From contig JAFDAW010000089.1 in NCBI GenBank assembly GCA_019313605.1, positions 1-13,090 of the forward strand: a stretch of DNA of 13,090 nt. The letters run 5' to 3'. The stretch comes from Deltaproteobacteria bacterium. GTDB lineage: Bacteria > Myxococcota_A > UBA9160 > SMWR01. Position 1 is the stretch's first letter. Every line of letters begins with the position of its first letter. A program made the position numbers and the translations under genes. This document shows, one piece after another, positions 1-6,652 of this stretch. Under the pieces are notes generated by a model. The model saw nothing but the letters and a program-made list of their open reading frames with translations. It made no database searches and had not been told where the DNA came from.

Positions 1-1
1 A

Positions 2-1051
2 GCGCTGTTGGCTGGAAACGCCGTTCTCCTCAAACCCTCGGAGGTCACGCCGTATTCGGGCAAGCTCGTCGGAGATCTTCTCGAAGACGTCGGGTTACCG
101 GAGGGTCTGGTCAGCGTCCTGATGGGAGACGGAGAAACCGGAGCGGCGGTGGTCGAAGCCGGCGTCGACAAGATTTCGTTCACGGGAAGTGTCAAGACCG
201 GCCGATCCGTCGCAGAAGCCTGCGCGCGCCAACTCATCCCGTACACGCTGGAGCTCGGTGGCAAGGATCCGATGATTGTCTGCAAGGACGCCAACCTCGA
301 CATCGCGGCGGGCGGCGCGCTCGTGGGCGCCTTCCTCAACAGCGGCCACGTCTGTTGTGGGACCGAGCGCGTCTATGTCGTCGATGAAGTCGCGGACGAG
401 TTCACACAAAAAGTGCTCGAGCGCGTTGCGCGCTTGCGCCAGGGAAGCCACGGAGAATTTGACGTCGGCGCGATCTTTTGGGATCGGCAGCTCGAAATCA
501 TCGAGGCGCATATGGCGGACGCAATCGCCAAGGGTGCCAAGTTGCTCGCCGGCGGCCGGCGAAACCCGGACCTCGACGGTCTCTTCTACGAACCGACGGT
601 GCTCTCCGACGTCAACCACAACATGCTCATCATGCAGGAAGAGACCTTCGGTCCCATCCTCCCAATCATGCGCGTCGCAGACCTCGACGAAGCCGTCCGG
701 CTCGCCAACCAGACCGACTACGGATTGGGGGCCAACATCTGGACGCGAGACCATCGCGGCGGTGTCGAACTCGCGCGGCGAATCGACAGCGGAAGTGCCT
801 GCATCAACGACATGTCGGTCACCTACGGCGTGCTCGAAGCCCCCTTCGGCGGACTCAAGAACAGCGGAGTGGGGCACGTGCACGGCCCGAACGCCCTCCG
901 AGGCTTCACGCACGCCAAACCGATCTTGATCGATCGATTCGGCGGAAAGGCCACAGCGGGGCTCTACCCGCACTCGTTCAAGAACGAAGTGCGCATGCAG
1001 CGATTGATTCGCGTCCTGTATCGCTCACCGCTCGGACGCTGGCTGTCCTGA
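2..1051 (+). CDS. Aldehyde dehydrogenase, C-terminal part (5' end cut by the window)
   Basis: NAD(P)-dependent aldehyde dehydrogenase that oxidises an aldehyde to its acid; the substrate cannot be told. The frame is open to the left edge (ALLAGNAVLLKPSE is typical internal ALDH sequence), so the TTG at 8 is not a true start and roughly 150 N-terminal residues are missing. Numbering from that TTG, the visible family marks are the cofactor-site FTGS (58-61), the general-base Glu82 in LELGGK, the catalytic Cys116 in SGHVCCGTERV, EETFGP, and the C-terminal APFGGLKNSG. The residue two before the catalytic Cys is His, where most ALDHs have Gln. A basic tail of about 40 residues with YPHS follows the ALDH fold, as in some ALDH subfamilies. 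The family call is firm. The stop is only 9 bases from the convergent tRNA nucleotidyltransferase gene. Confidence 0.93.
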   Translation, partial: ALLAGNAVLLKPSEVTPYSGKLVGDLLEDVGLPEGLVSVLMGDGETGAAVVEAGVDKISFTGSVKTGRSVAEACARQLIPYTLELGGKDPMIVCKDANLDIAAGGALVGAFLNSGHVCCGTERVYVVDEVADEFTQKVLERVARLRQGSHGEFDVGAIFWDRQLEIIEAHMADAIAKGAKLLAGGRRNPDLDGLFYEPTVLSDVNHNMLIMQEETFGPILPIMRVADLDEAVRLANQTDYGLGANIWTRDHRGGVELARRIDSGSACINDMSVTYGVLEAPFGGLKNSGVGHVHGPNALRGFTHAKPILIDRFGGKATAGLYPHSFKNEVRMQRLIRVLYRSPLGRWLS

Positions 1052-1060
1052 GTCGGGGCG

Positions 1061-2479
1061 CTACTTCGCTCGCGCCTCGGCGGCTTCGGCGATGATCGCT
1101 TGCGCGCATTCGAGACCCGCCTCGAGCGTATTGAACTCACCTTCGATTTGACGGGTGAAACAAGCCTCGAGCACCGCTCCAATATCGGGCCCCGGTTTGA
1201 GTCCGAGTTCGATCAGATGGCGACCCATCAGCAGCGGTTTCGGAGCCTGTTTGTCGATGGACAGTGCCTGCGCGCGTTCCAGCAACCAATCACCGGCCTC
1301 GAAACGCTCGACCCGAAGCGGCGGGCGCCCTCGCTGATCCGCGTAGGCCACCCGCACCAGCCGATCGATGCGATCGACCTCACACGCCAGCCGCCGAATC
1401 GCGGCGTCACCCGCTTTCCCGCCGAACAACTGGAGTGGAGCCAGGTGGCGAGCGACGAGCGGAACGATTTCATCGATCAACTTTTCCTCGTCGGTCATGC
1501 GGCCCAGAAACACCCGTGCCATATCGGCTCCGACCGTTCCGTGATTCTTCGTGCTGATGCGGCCATCTGCACTCCGGACGGTCGTCGCGGGTTTACCGAT
1601 GTCGTGACAGAGCACGGCAAATCCGACGACCAGATCCTCGCGCTCGACCCCGACGCGCTCAGCGGCGAACTCATCCATGCAGTGGAGGGTGTGGGTCCAG
1701 ACATCTCCCTCGGGATGCCAGCGCGGGTTCTGTTCGCAACCGATCAGCGCCTCGAGTTCGGGATAATGACGGAGCCAGCCGCAGTCGCGCAGAAATGCCA
1801 GCCCAAGCGAGGGCTGCTCTCCTTGGAGGATCAACTTCTTCCACTCGCCGAGGATCCGCTCTGACGCCAGCCCCTCGGGTTCGATCTGTCGGCAGAGCTC
1901 GATCGTCTCGGGTGCGGGCTGCAGCACGAAACGCGCGGTGAATTGCATGCCGCGCAAGACGCGCAGGGGATCTTCGGCGAACTTATCGGTCGTATGACGC
2001 AAGACGCGATGCTTCAGATCCGCGGCCCCATCGAATGGATCGAAGATCTTCCCACTCTCGGGATCGAGGGCGATGGCATTGATCGTGAAGTCCCTGCGCG
2101 ACGCGGCGTCGCGCGGATCCATCCGGGGATCCGATTCGATCTCGAAACCGCGGTGACCGAGGCCCCGCTTCGACTCGCGGCGTGGGAGTGACACGTCGAT
2201 CGGAAAATCCCGCAAGCGGATGACGCCAAACGATTCACCGACGAGATCGACCGGAAAATGCGAGGCCAGCAGATCGACGAGCTCGGCGGGCTCGATTCCG
2301 TAGACCTCGACATCCAGATCGACCGCAGCGAGGCCCAGCAGCGCGTCGCGGACACAGCCACCGACGAGCATCGCGCTGCCTCCCGCTGCGCGAACCGACG
2401 AGCAAAGTTTATCGAGCGCGCGGCGAACAGCGGGGTCGCCGATACGGAGTTCGAGATTTTCCGGAACTGAAGCCGTCAT
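1061..2479 (-). CDS. cca: CCA tRNA nucleotidyltransferase / poly(A) polymerase family with HD domain
   Basis: Class II nucleotidyltransferase, most likely adding or repairing the CCA end of tRNAs in the cytoplasm. Numbered from the ATG at 2479 (472 aa), it has the head motif VGGCVRD (39-45), catalytic acidic residues D54 and D56 in DLDVE, a third acid at D95, RRDFTINA (128-135), the nucleotide-reading EDPLRVLRG (169-177) and ERILGEWKKLI (207-217). A C-terminal HD phosphohydrolase domain follows, with PRWHPEGDVWTHT (252-264) and CHDIGKP (291-297). The frame continues upstream to a TTG at 2590, but that extension is low-complexity and would overlap the divergent gene, so I chose 2479. No Shine-Dalgarno precedes it, and a TATCAT hexamer sits 9 bases upstream. 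CCA-adding enzymes and bacterial poly(A) polymerases are hard to separate by motifs alone; the HD domain favours CCA addition. Confidence 0.92.
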   Translation of the reverse strand: MTASVPENLELRIGDPAVRRALDKLCSSVRAAGGSAMLVGGCVRDALLGLAAVDLDVEVYGIEPAELVDLLASHFPVDLVGESFGVIRLRDFPIDVSLPRRESKRGLGHRGFEIESDPRMDPRDAASRRDFTINAIALDPESGKIFDPFDGAADLKHRVLRHTTDKFAEDPLRVLRGMQFTARFVLQPAPETIELCRQIEPEGLASERILGEWKKLILQGEQPSLGLAFLRDCGWLRHYPELEALIGCEQNPRWHPEGDVWTHTLHCMDEFAAERVGVEREDLVVGFAVLCHDIGKPATTVRSADGRISTKNHGTVGADMARVFLGRMTDEEKLIDEIVPLVARHLAPLQLFGGKAGDAAIRRLACEVDRIDRLVRVAYADQRGRPPLRVERFEAGDWLLERAQALSIDKQAPKPLLMGRHLIELGLKPGPDIGAVLEACFTRQIEGEFNTLEAGLECAQAIIAEAAEARAK

Positions 2480-2488
2480 CAGATGGGG

Positions 2489-2494
2489 ATGATA
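2489..2494 (-). promoter_or_regulatory. Putative -10 element of the tRNA nucleotidyltransferase gene
   Basis: On the minus strand this reads TATCAT (4 of 6 bases of the TATAAT consensus, including the most conserved TA...T positions). It ends 9 bases before the ATG at 2479. Initiation from it would leave almost no 5' leader, which fits the missing Shine-Dalgarno. No convincing -35 is visible. Inference from sequence only. Confidence 0.3.
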
Positions 2495-2607
2495 GGTCTC
2501 GTGGGCTGCTGCTGCCCGATCGCCGGAACCTGCCCGCAGGTGAGGCTCCGGGCGAATGGGTGGTAGGATCTCCCCCGTCCGAAAATTCAAGAGAGGGAGA
2601 GTCGATC

Positions 2608-2901
2608 GTGCTCAGACATGTGGTCTTGATGCGTTGGAAACCAGGGACGTCGGACGACCAGAAACAAGCCGTCCGCGAGGGGCTCGCCGCGCTGCCCGCC
2701 GCAATCCCGCAAATCCGCAGCTACCAGTTTGGCGACGATGAGGCGATCGCCGAGGGAAACTTCGAATTTGCAATCGTCGCGGACTTCGACAACCGGTCCG
2801 ATTTCCAGAGCTACGCGGCTTCCGATGCGCACCAGAAATTGATTGCCGAACACATCCGCCCGATTCTTCAGGACCGCGCGGCCGCCCAGTTTGAATTCTA
2901 G
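2608..2901 (+). CDS. Dabb (stress-responsive A/B barrel) domain protein
   Basis: Small 97-residue protein made almost entirely of one dimeric alpha+beta barrel (Dabb, PF07876) domain. Visible family features are the opening beta strand LRHVVLMRWK (2-11), the central strand NFEFAIVADFDN (51-62), and SYAASDAHQKL (68-78), whose His75 lies where the family usually has a conserved His. The start is the GTG at 2608, preceded by the purine-rich GAGGGAG (2593-2599) at good spacing and placing the first strand right at the N terminus. An in-frame GTG at 2560 would add 16 unlikely residues. The domain occurs in stress proteins and in some small-molecule cyclases; nothing in the neighbourhood gives a substrate, so the role is unknown. 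It is convergent with the broken PLP-enzyme gene, 40 bases away. Confidence 0.85.
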   Translation: MLRHVVLMRWKPGTSDDQKQAVREGLAALPAAIPQIRSYQFGDDEAIAEGNFEFAIVADFDNRSDFQSYAASDAHQKLIAEHIRPILQDRAAAQFEF

Positions 2902-2941
2902 AAGCTGAAATCGAGAAGCGTGGACTCTGGAAGTGTGAGAT

Positions 2942-4085
2942 CTAGAGCTCGTCGAGCGCGGCGGTGTACTCGTGAAGCAGGTCGCGCCAGTTTTCGATCC
3001 CCACCGAGACCCGCACGAGGCCCTGAGTGATCCCCGCGTTTTCCAGTTGATCGGCGGTCATCTCGGAATGGGTGGTGGTGGCGGGGTGGCAGGCGAGCGA
3101 TTCCATCCCGCCGAGACTGACGGCATTCTTTGTAATATGCAGTCGGCGCAGGAACTCGAAGGCCTTGCGCTTGTCGCCGAGTTCCATCGAAAAGATTCCG
3201 CCCGGCCAATCGCATTGGGCTTCGTAGATCCTGCATCCGCAGTGAAACGGTTGCGAGCCGACTGTCGAGCAACCAGCATTCGTCGGGCTGCAGAATGTTA
3301 CCCAGCATCACTCGCGTCGAGCGCAGATGAGACACCAACTCCGGGTCGGCTGAGATCACCGCACCGCCCAACATGTCGCTGAACCCGGCGAGGTATTTCG
3401 TTGCCGAGTAGACGCAGACATCGACGCCGAGCTTGAGAGGGTGCTGGAAGATCGGACCCATGAAGGTGTTGTCGACAGCAACCACCGGTCGCTCCGCGCA
3501 TTGCCCGGCCGCTGCGACAACCGCGGCGATGTCCGTCATGCGAAGCGTCGGGTTGGCGGGCGATTCGATGAACACCACGGCCAGATTTTCGGCTTCTGCA
3601 ATTGCGCGAGCGAGGCCCGCGGAATCACCCGCGTTGACGGCAATCGGGTGAATGCCGTGGGATTCCATCAACTGGTAGAGAAACATGTGGGTGCCACCGT
3701 AGACGGGTACGGTGTGGACAACGGAACTCCCGGGTCGGCAGAGGGTCAGCAGCAGCGTGGAAATGGCCGCCATCCCAGAGTTGAAGACGGCCGCACTGCT
3801 CGCACCCTCCTCGAGCGGGACGAGGTGGTCTTCGAGAATTTCGGCGTTCGGATGGGAGAGGCGCGAGTAGATGAGTTCGACGTTCTCACCTTCGATCGCG
3901 TGGACCTTCCCCAACGCGATCGCGAACGCGCGCTCCGCTGATTCGGGGCTCGAGAACACGTAGGTCGAAGATCGAAAGACCGCGGGTCGCGCGGATCCCA
4001 CCGAGAGGCTGGGGTCGTAGCCCCGGCTGAGAACTTGGGTTTCCGGACGTGCAACGAATCGGGGCGGCTTTCGCTTTTTCGCCAA
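2942..4085 (-). pseudogene. Cystathionine gamma-synthase-family PLP enzyme, disrupted by an out-of-frame internal deletion
   Basis: Cys/Met-metabolism PLP-dependent enzyme family (cystathionine gamma-synthase/lyase, O-acylhomoserine sulfhydrylase, methionine gamma-lyase). The start is a TTG at 4085 with GGAGG five bases upstream; an in-frame ATG at 4130 has no such site. Residues 1-285 are normal: YSR (73-75) and NSGM (102-105) for cofactor phosphate, D205 in AVDNTF, and Schiff-base K230 in YSATKYLAG. The frame then breaks after SLRMQ, near 3230. One base later, in another frame, the family resumes as IYEAQCDWPGG and runs 95 residues to the stop at 2942 through NAVSLGGMESLACHPATTTHS. About 40 residues normally between these points are absent. 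The substrate-loop Cys of methionine gamma-lyases is Gly here (PVYGG). It is either a pseudogene or a local assembly error; exact substrate unknown. Confidence 0.85.
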
Positions 4086-4090
4086 ATTCC

Positions 4091-4095
4091 CCTCC
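4091..4095 (-). promoter_or_regulatory. Ribosome binding site fixing the TTG start of the PLP enzyme
   Basis: GGAGG on the minus strand, five bases before the TTG at 4085. No comparable site precedes the alternative ATG at 4130, so this site decides the start. It lies four bases from a possible hairpin (4099-4137). Confidence 0.55.
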
Positions 4096-4098
4096 GCA

Positions 4099-4137
4099 CC
4101 ACCGCACCTGAGAGCGAGCGAGGCGCTCATCGGGTGG
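4099..4137 (-). promoter_or_regulatory. Nested inverted repeat in the leader of the PLP-enzyme gene
   Basis: On the minus strand CCACC (4137-4133) can pair with GGTGG (4103-4099). Between them GAGCG (4128-4124) and CGCTC (4120-4116) form a second stem around a three-base loop. The structure ends four bases before the Shine-Dalgarno. I compared it by eye with SAM-I, SAM-II, SAH and glycine riboswitches and found no convincing match. It may be a translational control hairpin or chance pairing in GC-rich DNA. Confidence 0.25.
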
Positions 4138-4283
4138 ACACGCTGTGAAACATACCCGGCCCGGGCCATCACCGCCCCCGGATTGCGCCGCGGATGGCGC
4201 CCCAAATTGCCCCTGATCGTGTGCTCTGGATGCGGGACGGGGCGATGGCGTAGAGTCCGCGGGAACGCAAAGCGGAGGAGCCG

Positions 4284-5123
4284 TTGGAAACGATCAGTCA
4301 AGCGCGCGCATTCGGTGGGATCCAGGGCGTCTACCGCCACGATTCCGAGGTGACGGGGTGCCCGATGGAATTCGCGGTCTTCACGCCGCCCCAGGCGGCA
4401 GACGGCCCGATTCCGGTTCTCACCTATCTCTCCGGACTCACCTGCAGCTGGGAAAACGTCACCGTAAAAGCGGGCGCCCAGCGCTTCGCGGCGCGCGAGG
4501 GCATGATCTTCGTCGCGCCGGACACCAGCCCGAGGGGATTCGATTTCCCTGGCGAGCACGAAAGCTACGACTTCGGCTCGGCGGCCGGCTTCTACGTCGA
4601 CGCCACCGAGCCCCCGTGGGCGCAGAACTACCGCATGTACAGCTACGTGAACGAGGAACTCCCCGCGCTGATCGCGGCGAACTTTCCGGTCGACACCGAG
4701 CGCCAGGGCATCTTCGGCCACTCGATGGGCGGACACGGTGCGCTGGTCAGCGCGCTCCGCAACCCGCAGCGCTATCGATCGGTGTCGGCGTTTGCGCCGA
4801 TCGTCGCACCCAGCCAATGCCCGTGGGGCGAAAAAGCGCTCGGCGGCTATCTGGGATCCGATCGCGCGGCCTGGGCGGAATACGACGCGACCGAGTTGAT
4901 CGCGAAGCACGGTTGGGATGCTGAAATCCTGATCGATCAGGGATCCGCGGACGACTTCCTCGAATCACAACTCAAGCCTGAACTCTTCCAGAAAGCCTGC
5001 GAGGCCGCGGGCACCCCGCTGACGCTTCGGATGCAGGCCGGTTACGACCACAGCTACTACTTCATCGCGACCTTCATGGAAGATCACGTCGCCCACCACG
5101 CGCGCCAATTGAGTGCGGCCTGA
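4284..5123 (+). CDS. fghA: S-formylglutathione hydrolase
   Basis: Cytosolic esterase-D-type alpha/beta hydrolase that splits S-formylglutathione to formate and glutathione, the last step of glutathione-dependent formaldehyde detoxification. At 279 residues it has the usual family length and looks similar to E. coli FrmB/YeiG across its whole length. Visible marks are YLSGLTCSWENVTVKAG (48-64), APDTSPRG (78-85), the nucleophile Ser147 in GHSMGGHG, catalytic Asp223 in DQGSADDFL and catalytic His256 in GYDHSYYF, so the triad is complete. The start is TTG, supported by GGAGG at 4274-4278 five bases upstream and a correct N terminus. A TAGAGT hexamer at 4251-4256 is a possible -10. The partner glutathione-dependent formaldehyde dehydrogenase is not in this window. 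Confidence 0.97.
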   Translation: METISQARAFGGIQGVYRHDSEVTGCPMEFAVFTPPQAADGPIPVLTYLSGLTCSWENVTVKAGAQRFAAREGMIFVAPDTSPRGFDFPGEHESYDFGSAAGFYVDATEPPWAQNYRMYSYVNEELPALIAANFPVDTERQGIFGHSMGGHGALVSALRNPQRYRSVSAFAPIVAPSQCPWGEKALGGYLGSDRAAWAEYDATELIAKHGWDAEILIDQGSADDFLESQLKPELFQKACEAAGTPLTLRMQAGYDHSYYFIATFMEDHVAHHARQLSAA

Positions 5124-5144
5124 ACCTCTGCGCCGCCGCTCGAC

Positions 5145-5834
5145 CTACCAGATCCCGCGAAATGCTCGATACGGCGTTGCGCGCATGTAGTCGCGGTACG
5201 CCTCGCCGCGCGCCTTCATGAGCTGGTGTTCTTCGAACGGAATGAAACCGAGGAAGCCGGCCGACGTCAGGATCGCAAAGAGCAGCTGCGCGGCATTCGG
5301 ATGCACGAGCAGTGACGAAAACGTGATGAAGAATGCGGCGCGGTACATCGGATGCCGAACGCTCGAGTAGGATCCTTCCGTCAGGATCGGCGTCTCCTCA
5401 CCGACGCTGTGCGACATATCCGTGCCCGGCAACCCGAGCAGCCCGCCGATGGCCTCGAAGGTCGCGAACTCGAAGAACGCGACGATCGACAGCACCATCG
5501 CGCAGTAGCCGATGAACTGCAGCCACGCGGGCGAGGTAAAGCCAAACAGCCCCACAGGTTCGTGTAGCCAGAACAAACCTACCCAGGTCAAGACCGAGAT
5601 CGTCACGTAGATCTGACGCTCGCGGAGCGAACCTTCGGAGCGCCCGAAGACCAGTTTCTTGAACGCCGGCATCGTCATCACGATGTGCACGGCGATGAAC
5701 ACCGCGAACAGCAGGATGTTGTAGAGGATGTTCGCCGCGGGAGCGCCGGGCTCGTGGCGGAAGCCCATGAAGAAGGCCGCGGAAAACGACATGGCCCCGA
5801 AAAATGCGAAGGGTGTGTAGAGGCGTGCAAACAC
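5145..5834 (-). CDS. ICMT/PEMT-like integral membrane methyltransferase family protein
   Basis: 229-residue polytopic inner-membrane protein with about five or six hydrophobic segments (roughly 5-25, 34-54, 73-90, 103-125, 165-200). The C-terminal half carries the isoprenylcysteine carboxyl methyltransferase / phospholipid N-methyltransferase signature: SVRHPMY (R160, H161, P162) and, after the last membrane pair, the EEHQL acidic pair (E201, E202) followed by YRDYMRATPYR. In this superfamily these residues bind S-adenosylmethionine. The acceptor is unknown; lipid, thiol (MddA-like) and prenylcysteine-like substrates are all known in relatives. The start is the GTG at 5834, with AGGAG eight bases upstream. 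The frame extends to a GTG at 5924, but that adds 30 polar residues without a ribosome site. It is convergent with S-formylglutathione hydrolase, 20 bases away. Confidence 0.82.
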   Translation of the reverse strand: MFARLYTPFAFFGAMSFSAAFFMGFRHEPGAPAANILYNILLFAVFIAVHIVMTMPAFKKLVFGRSEGSLRERQIYVTISVLTWVGLFWLHEPVGLFGFTSPAWLQFIGYCAMVLSIVAFFEFATFEAIGGLLGLPGTDMSHSVGEETPILTEGSYSSVRHPMYRAAFFITFSSLLVHPNAAQLLFAILTSAGFLGFIPFEEHQLMKARGEAYRDYMRATPYRAFRGIW

Positions 5835-5842
5835 GATTCGAT

Positions 5843-5847
5843 CTCCT
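5843..5847 (-). promoter_or_regulatory. Ribosome binding site fixing the GTG start of the membrane methyltransferase
   Basis: AGGAG on the minus strand, eight bases before the GTG at 5834. It favours this start over the upstream in-frame GTG at 5924. A TAGAGT hexamer (5867-5872, minus strand) further upstream could be its -10. Confidence 0.55.
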
Positions 5848-5979
5848 GATGGTGATCTCGCGGCCGACTCTATCACCCAGAGATCGGATCCGTACAGCAC
5901 CTTTTCGATCGATCGCGCAAACACCGAGTCATGTCGATGTGCGAAACGCTGAAAAGTGCCCTCTGCGGCTCGTAACCGC

Positions 5980-6477
5980 TTACGCTGAAAGGTCTTTCGA
6001 CATCAGGCAGACGAACTTCTCGCCGCCACCCGTGTGCTGACGGCCAACCTCGATGAAACCGGAGCGCTCGTGAAACACCAACGAGCCCGGGTTCGGGGGA
6101 TCGAGATTGACCTCGCAGGTCAGATCCGGAGCGTGCGCGGAAGCTTCGCGTTCGAGGTCCGCATAGAGCAGGCGCCCGATCCCCGAGCGGCGCTCGGATG
6201 GCGCGACGACGATCCGGTCGATGTAAACGAAGCGCGGGTAGCGATCCCGAAACCAGAGAAAATTCGGGCTGTCGTACACGGCCTGTTCTGAGAACGCGAG
6301 CAAGAAGGCCGTGATGCGCCCACCCTCGCGCGCGACTTTGAAGTAGTGGGACTGCGCGGAAAATTCCGCGAGATCGTCAACGGAAATCCGATTCACATGC
6401 GGCAGGCCACTTTCGTTGACTTCGAGAATCTCGGGATAATCCGCAGCTGTCGGTCGTTCGATCTTCACGGATACCAA
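5980..6477 (-). CDS. GNAT-family acetyltransferase (COG3818-like)
   Basis: 165-residue single-domain GNAT acetyltransferase, probably cytosolic, moving an acetyl group from acetyl-CoA to an unknown amine. Visible features are the N-terminal IERPTAADYPEILEVNE (6-22), beta strand GGRITAFLLAF (52-62), YDSPNFLWFRDRYPRFVYIDRI (68-89), and motif A VVAPSERRSGIGRLLY (90-105) with the acetyl-CoA pyrophosphate loop RRSGIG. The end, NPGSLVFHERSGFIEVGRQ (129-147), is the usual GNAT motif B. The YDSPN...YPRFxYIDRIVV arrangement is what I recall for COG3818 predicted acetyltransferases. The start is uncertain: TTG at 6477 or GTG at 6468; neither has a strong Shine-Dalgarno. The gene is divergent from the MFS exporter across a 175-base gap and lies 145 bases ahead of the same-strand membrane methyltransferase gene. 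Confidence 0.87.
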   Translation of the reverse strand: MVSVKIERPTAADYPEILEVNESGLPHVNRISVDDLAEFSAQSHYFKVAREGGRITAFLLAFSEQAVYDSPNFLWFRDRYPRFVYIDRIVVAPSERRSGIGRLLYADLEREASAHAPDLTCEVNLDPPNPGSLVFHERSGFIEVGRQHTGGGEKFVCLMSKDLSA

Positions 6478-6637
6478 ACCGCCCCATCAGTGGATGCCAC
6501 GGTGCATTGTCGTTTCCCCCGACCGCGCTTTCAACCTCTACCCACTCTCGAACCCCTCCTTTCCAGTGCTCAGCTGGGCTGGACGAAAATCGCTGTAGCG
6601 CGCGACCGGGCCATACCGGCTTGACCCCCGAGACCGC

Positions 6638-6643
6638 TATAGT
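6638..6643 (+). promoter_or_regulatory. Putative -10 element of the MFS transporter gene
   Basis: TATAGT, 5 of 6 bases of the TATAAT consensus, ending 9 bases before the GTG at 6653. There is no Shine-Dalgarno in those 9 bases. The TTGACC at 6621-6626 is only 11 bases upstream, too close for a normal -35. The spacing suggests a leaderless or near-leaderless message. Confidence 0.35.
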
Positions 6644-6652
6644 GCCCGCGCC

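Noticed and set aside
928..940. GATCGATCGATTC, also found at 7417-7429, as a possible repeat or site
   Set aside because: Both copies encode the same short peptide (IDRF) inside conserved proteins. Codon preference for GATCG-rich words explains it.
4099..4270. SAM-II, SAH or glycine riboswitch ahead of the PLP enzyme
   Set aside because: A few words look similar (CTCTCAGG, GGTGAT, CCGATGAGCGC), but the core conserved strings and pairings of those classes are absent.
4131..4910. Upstream continuation of the PLP-enzyme frame across S-formylglutathione hydrolase
   Set aside because: The extension is antisense to a complete, well-matched gene and has no family sequence. The enzyme begins at the TTG at 4085 with its own ribosome site.
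6621..6643. TTGACC plus TATAGT as a standard sigma-70 promoter for the MFS gene
   Set aside because: The spacer is only 11 bases, too short for sigma-70; only the TATAGT was kept as a possible -10.
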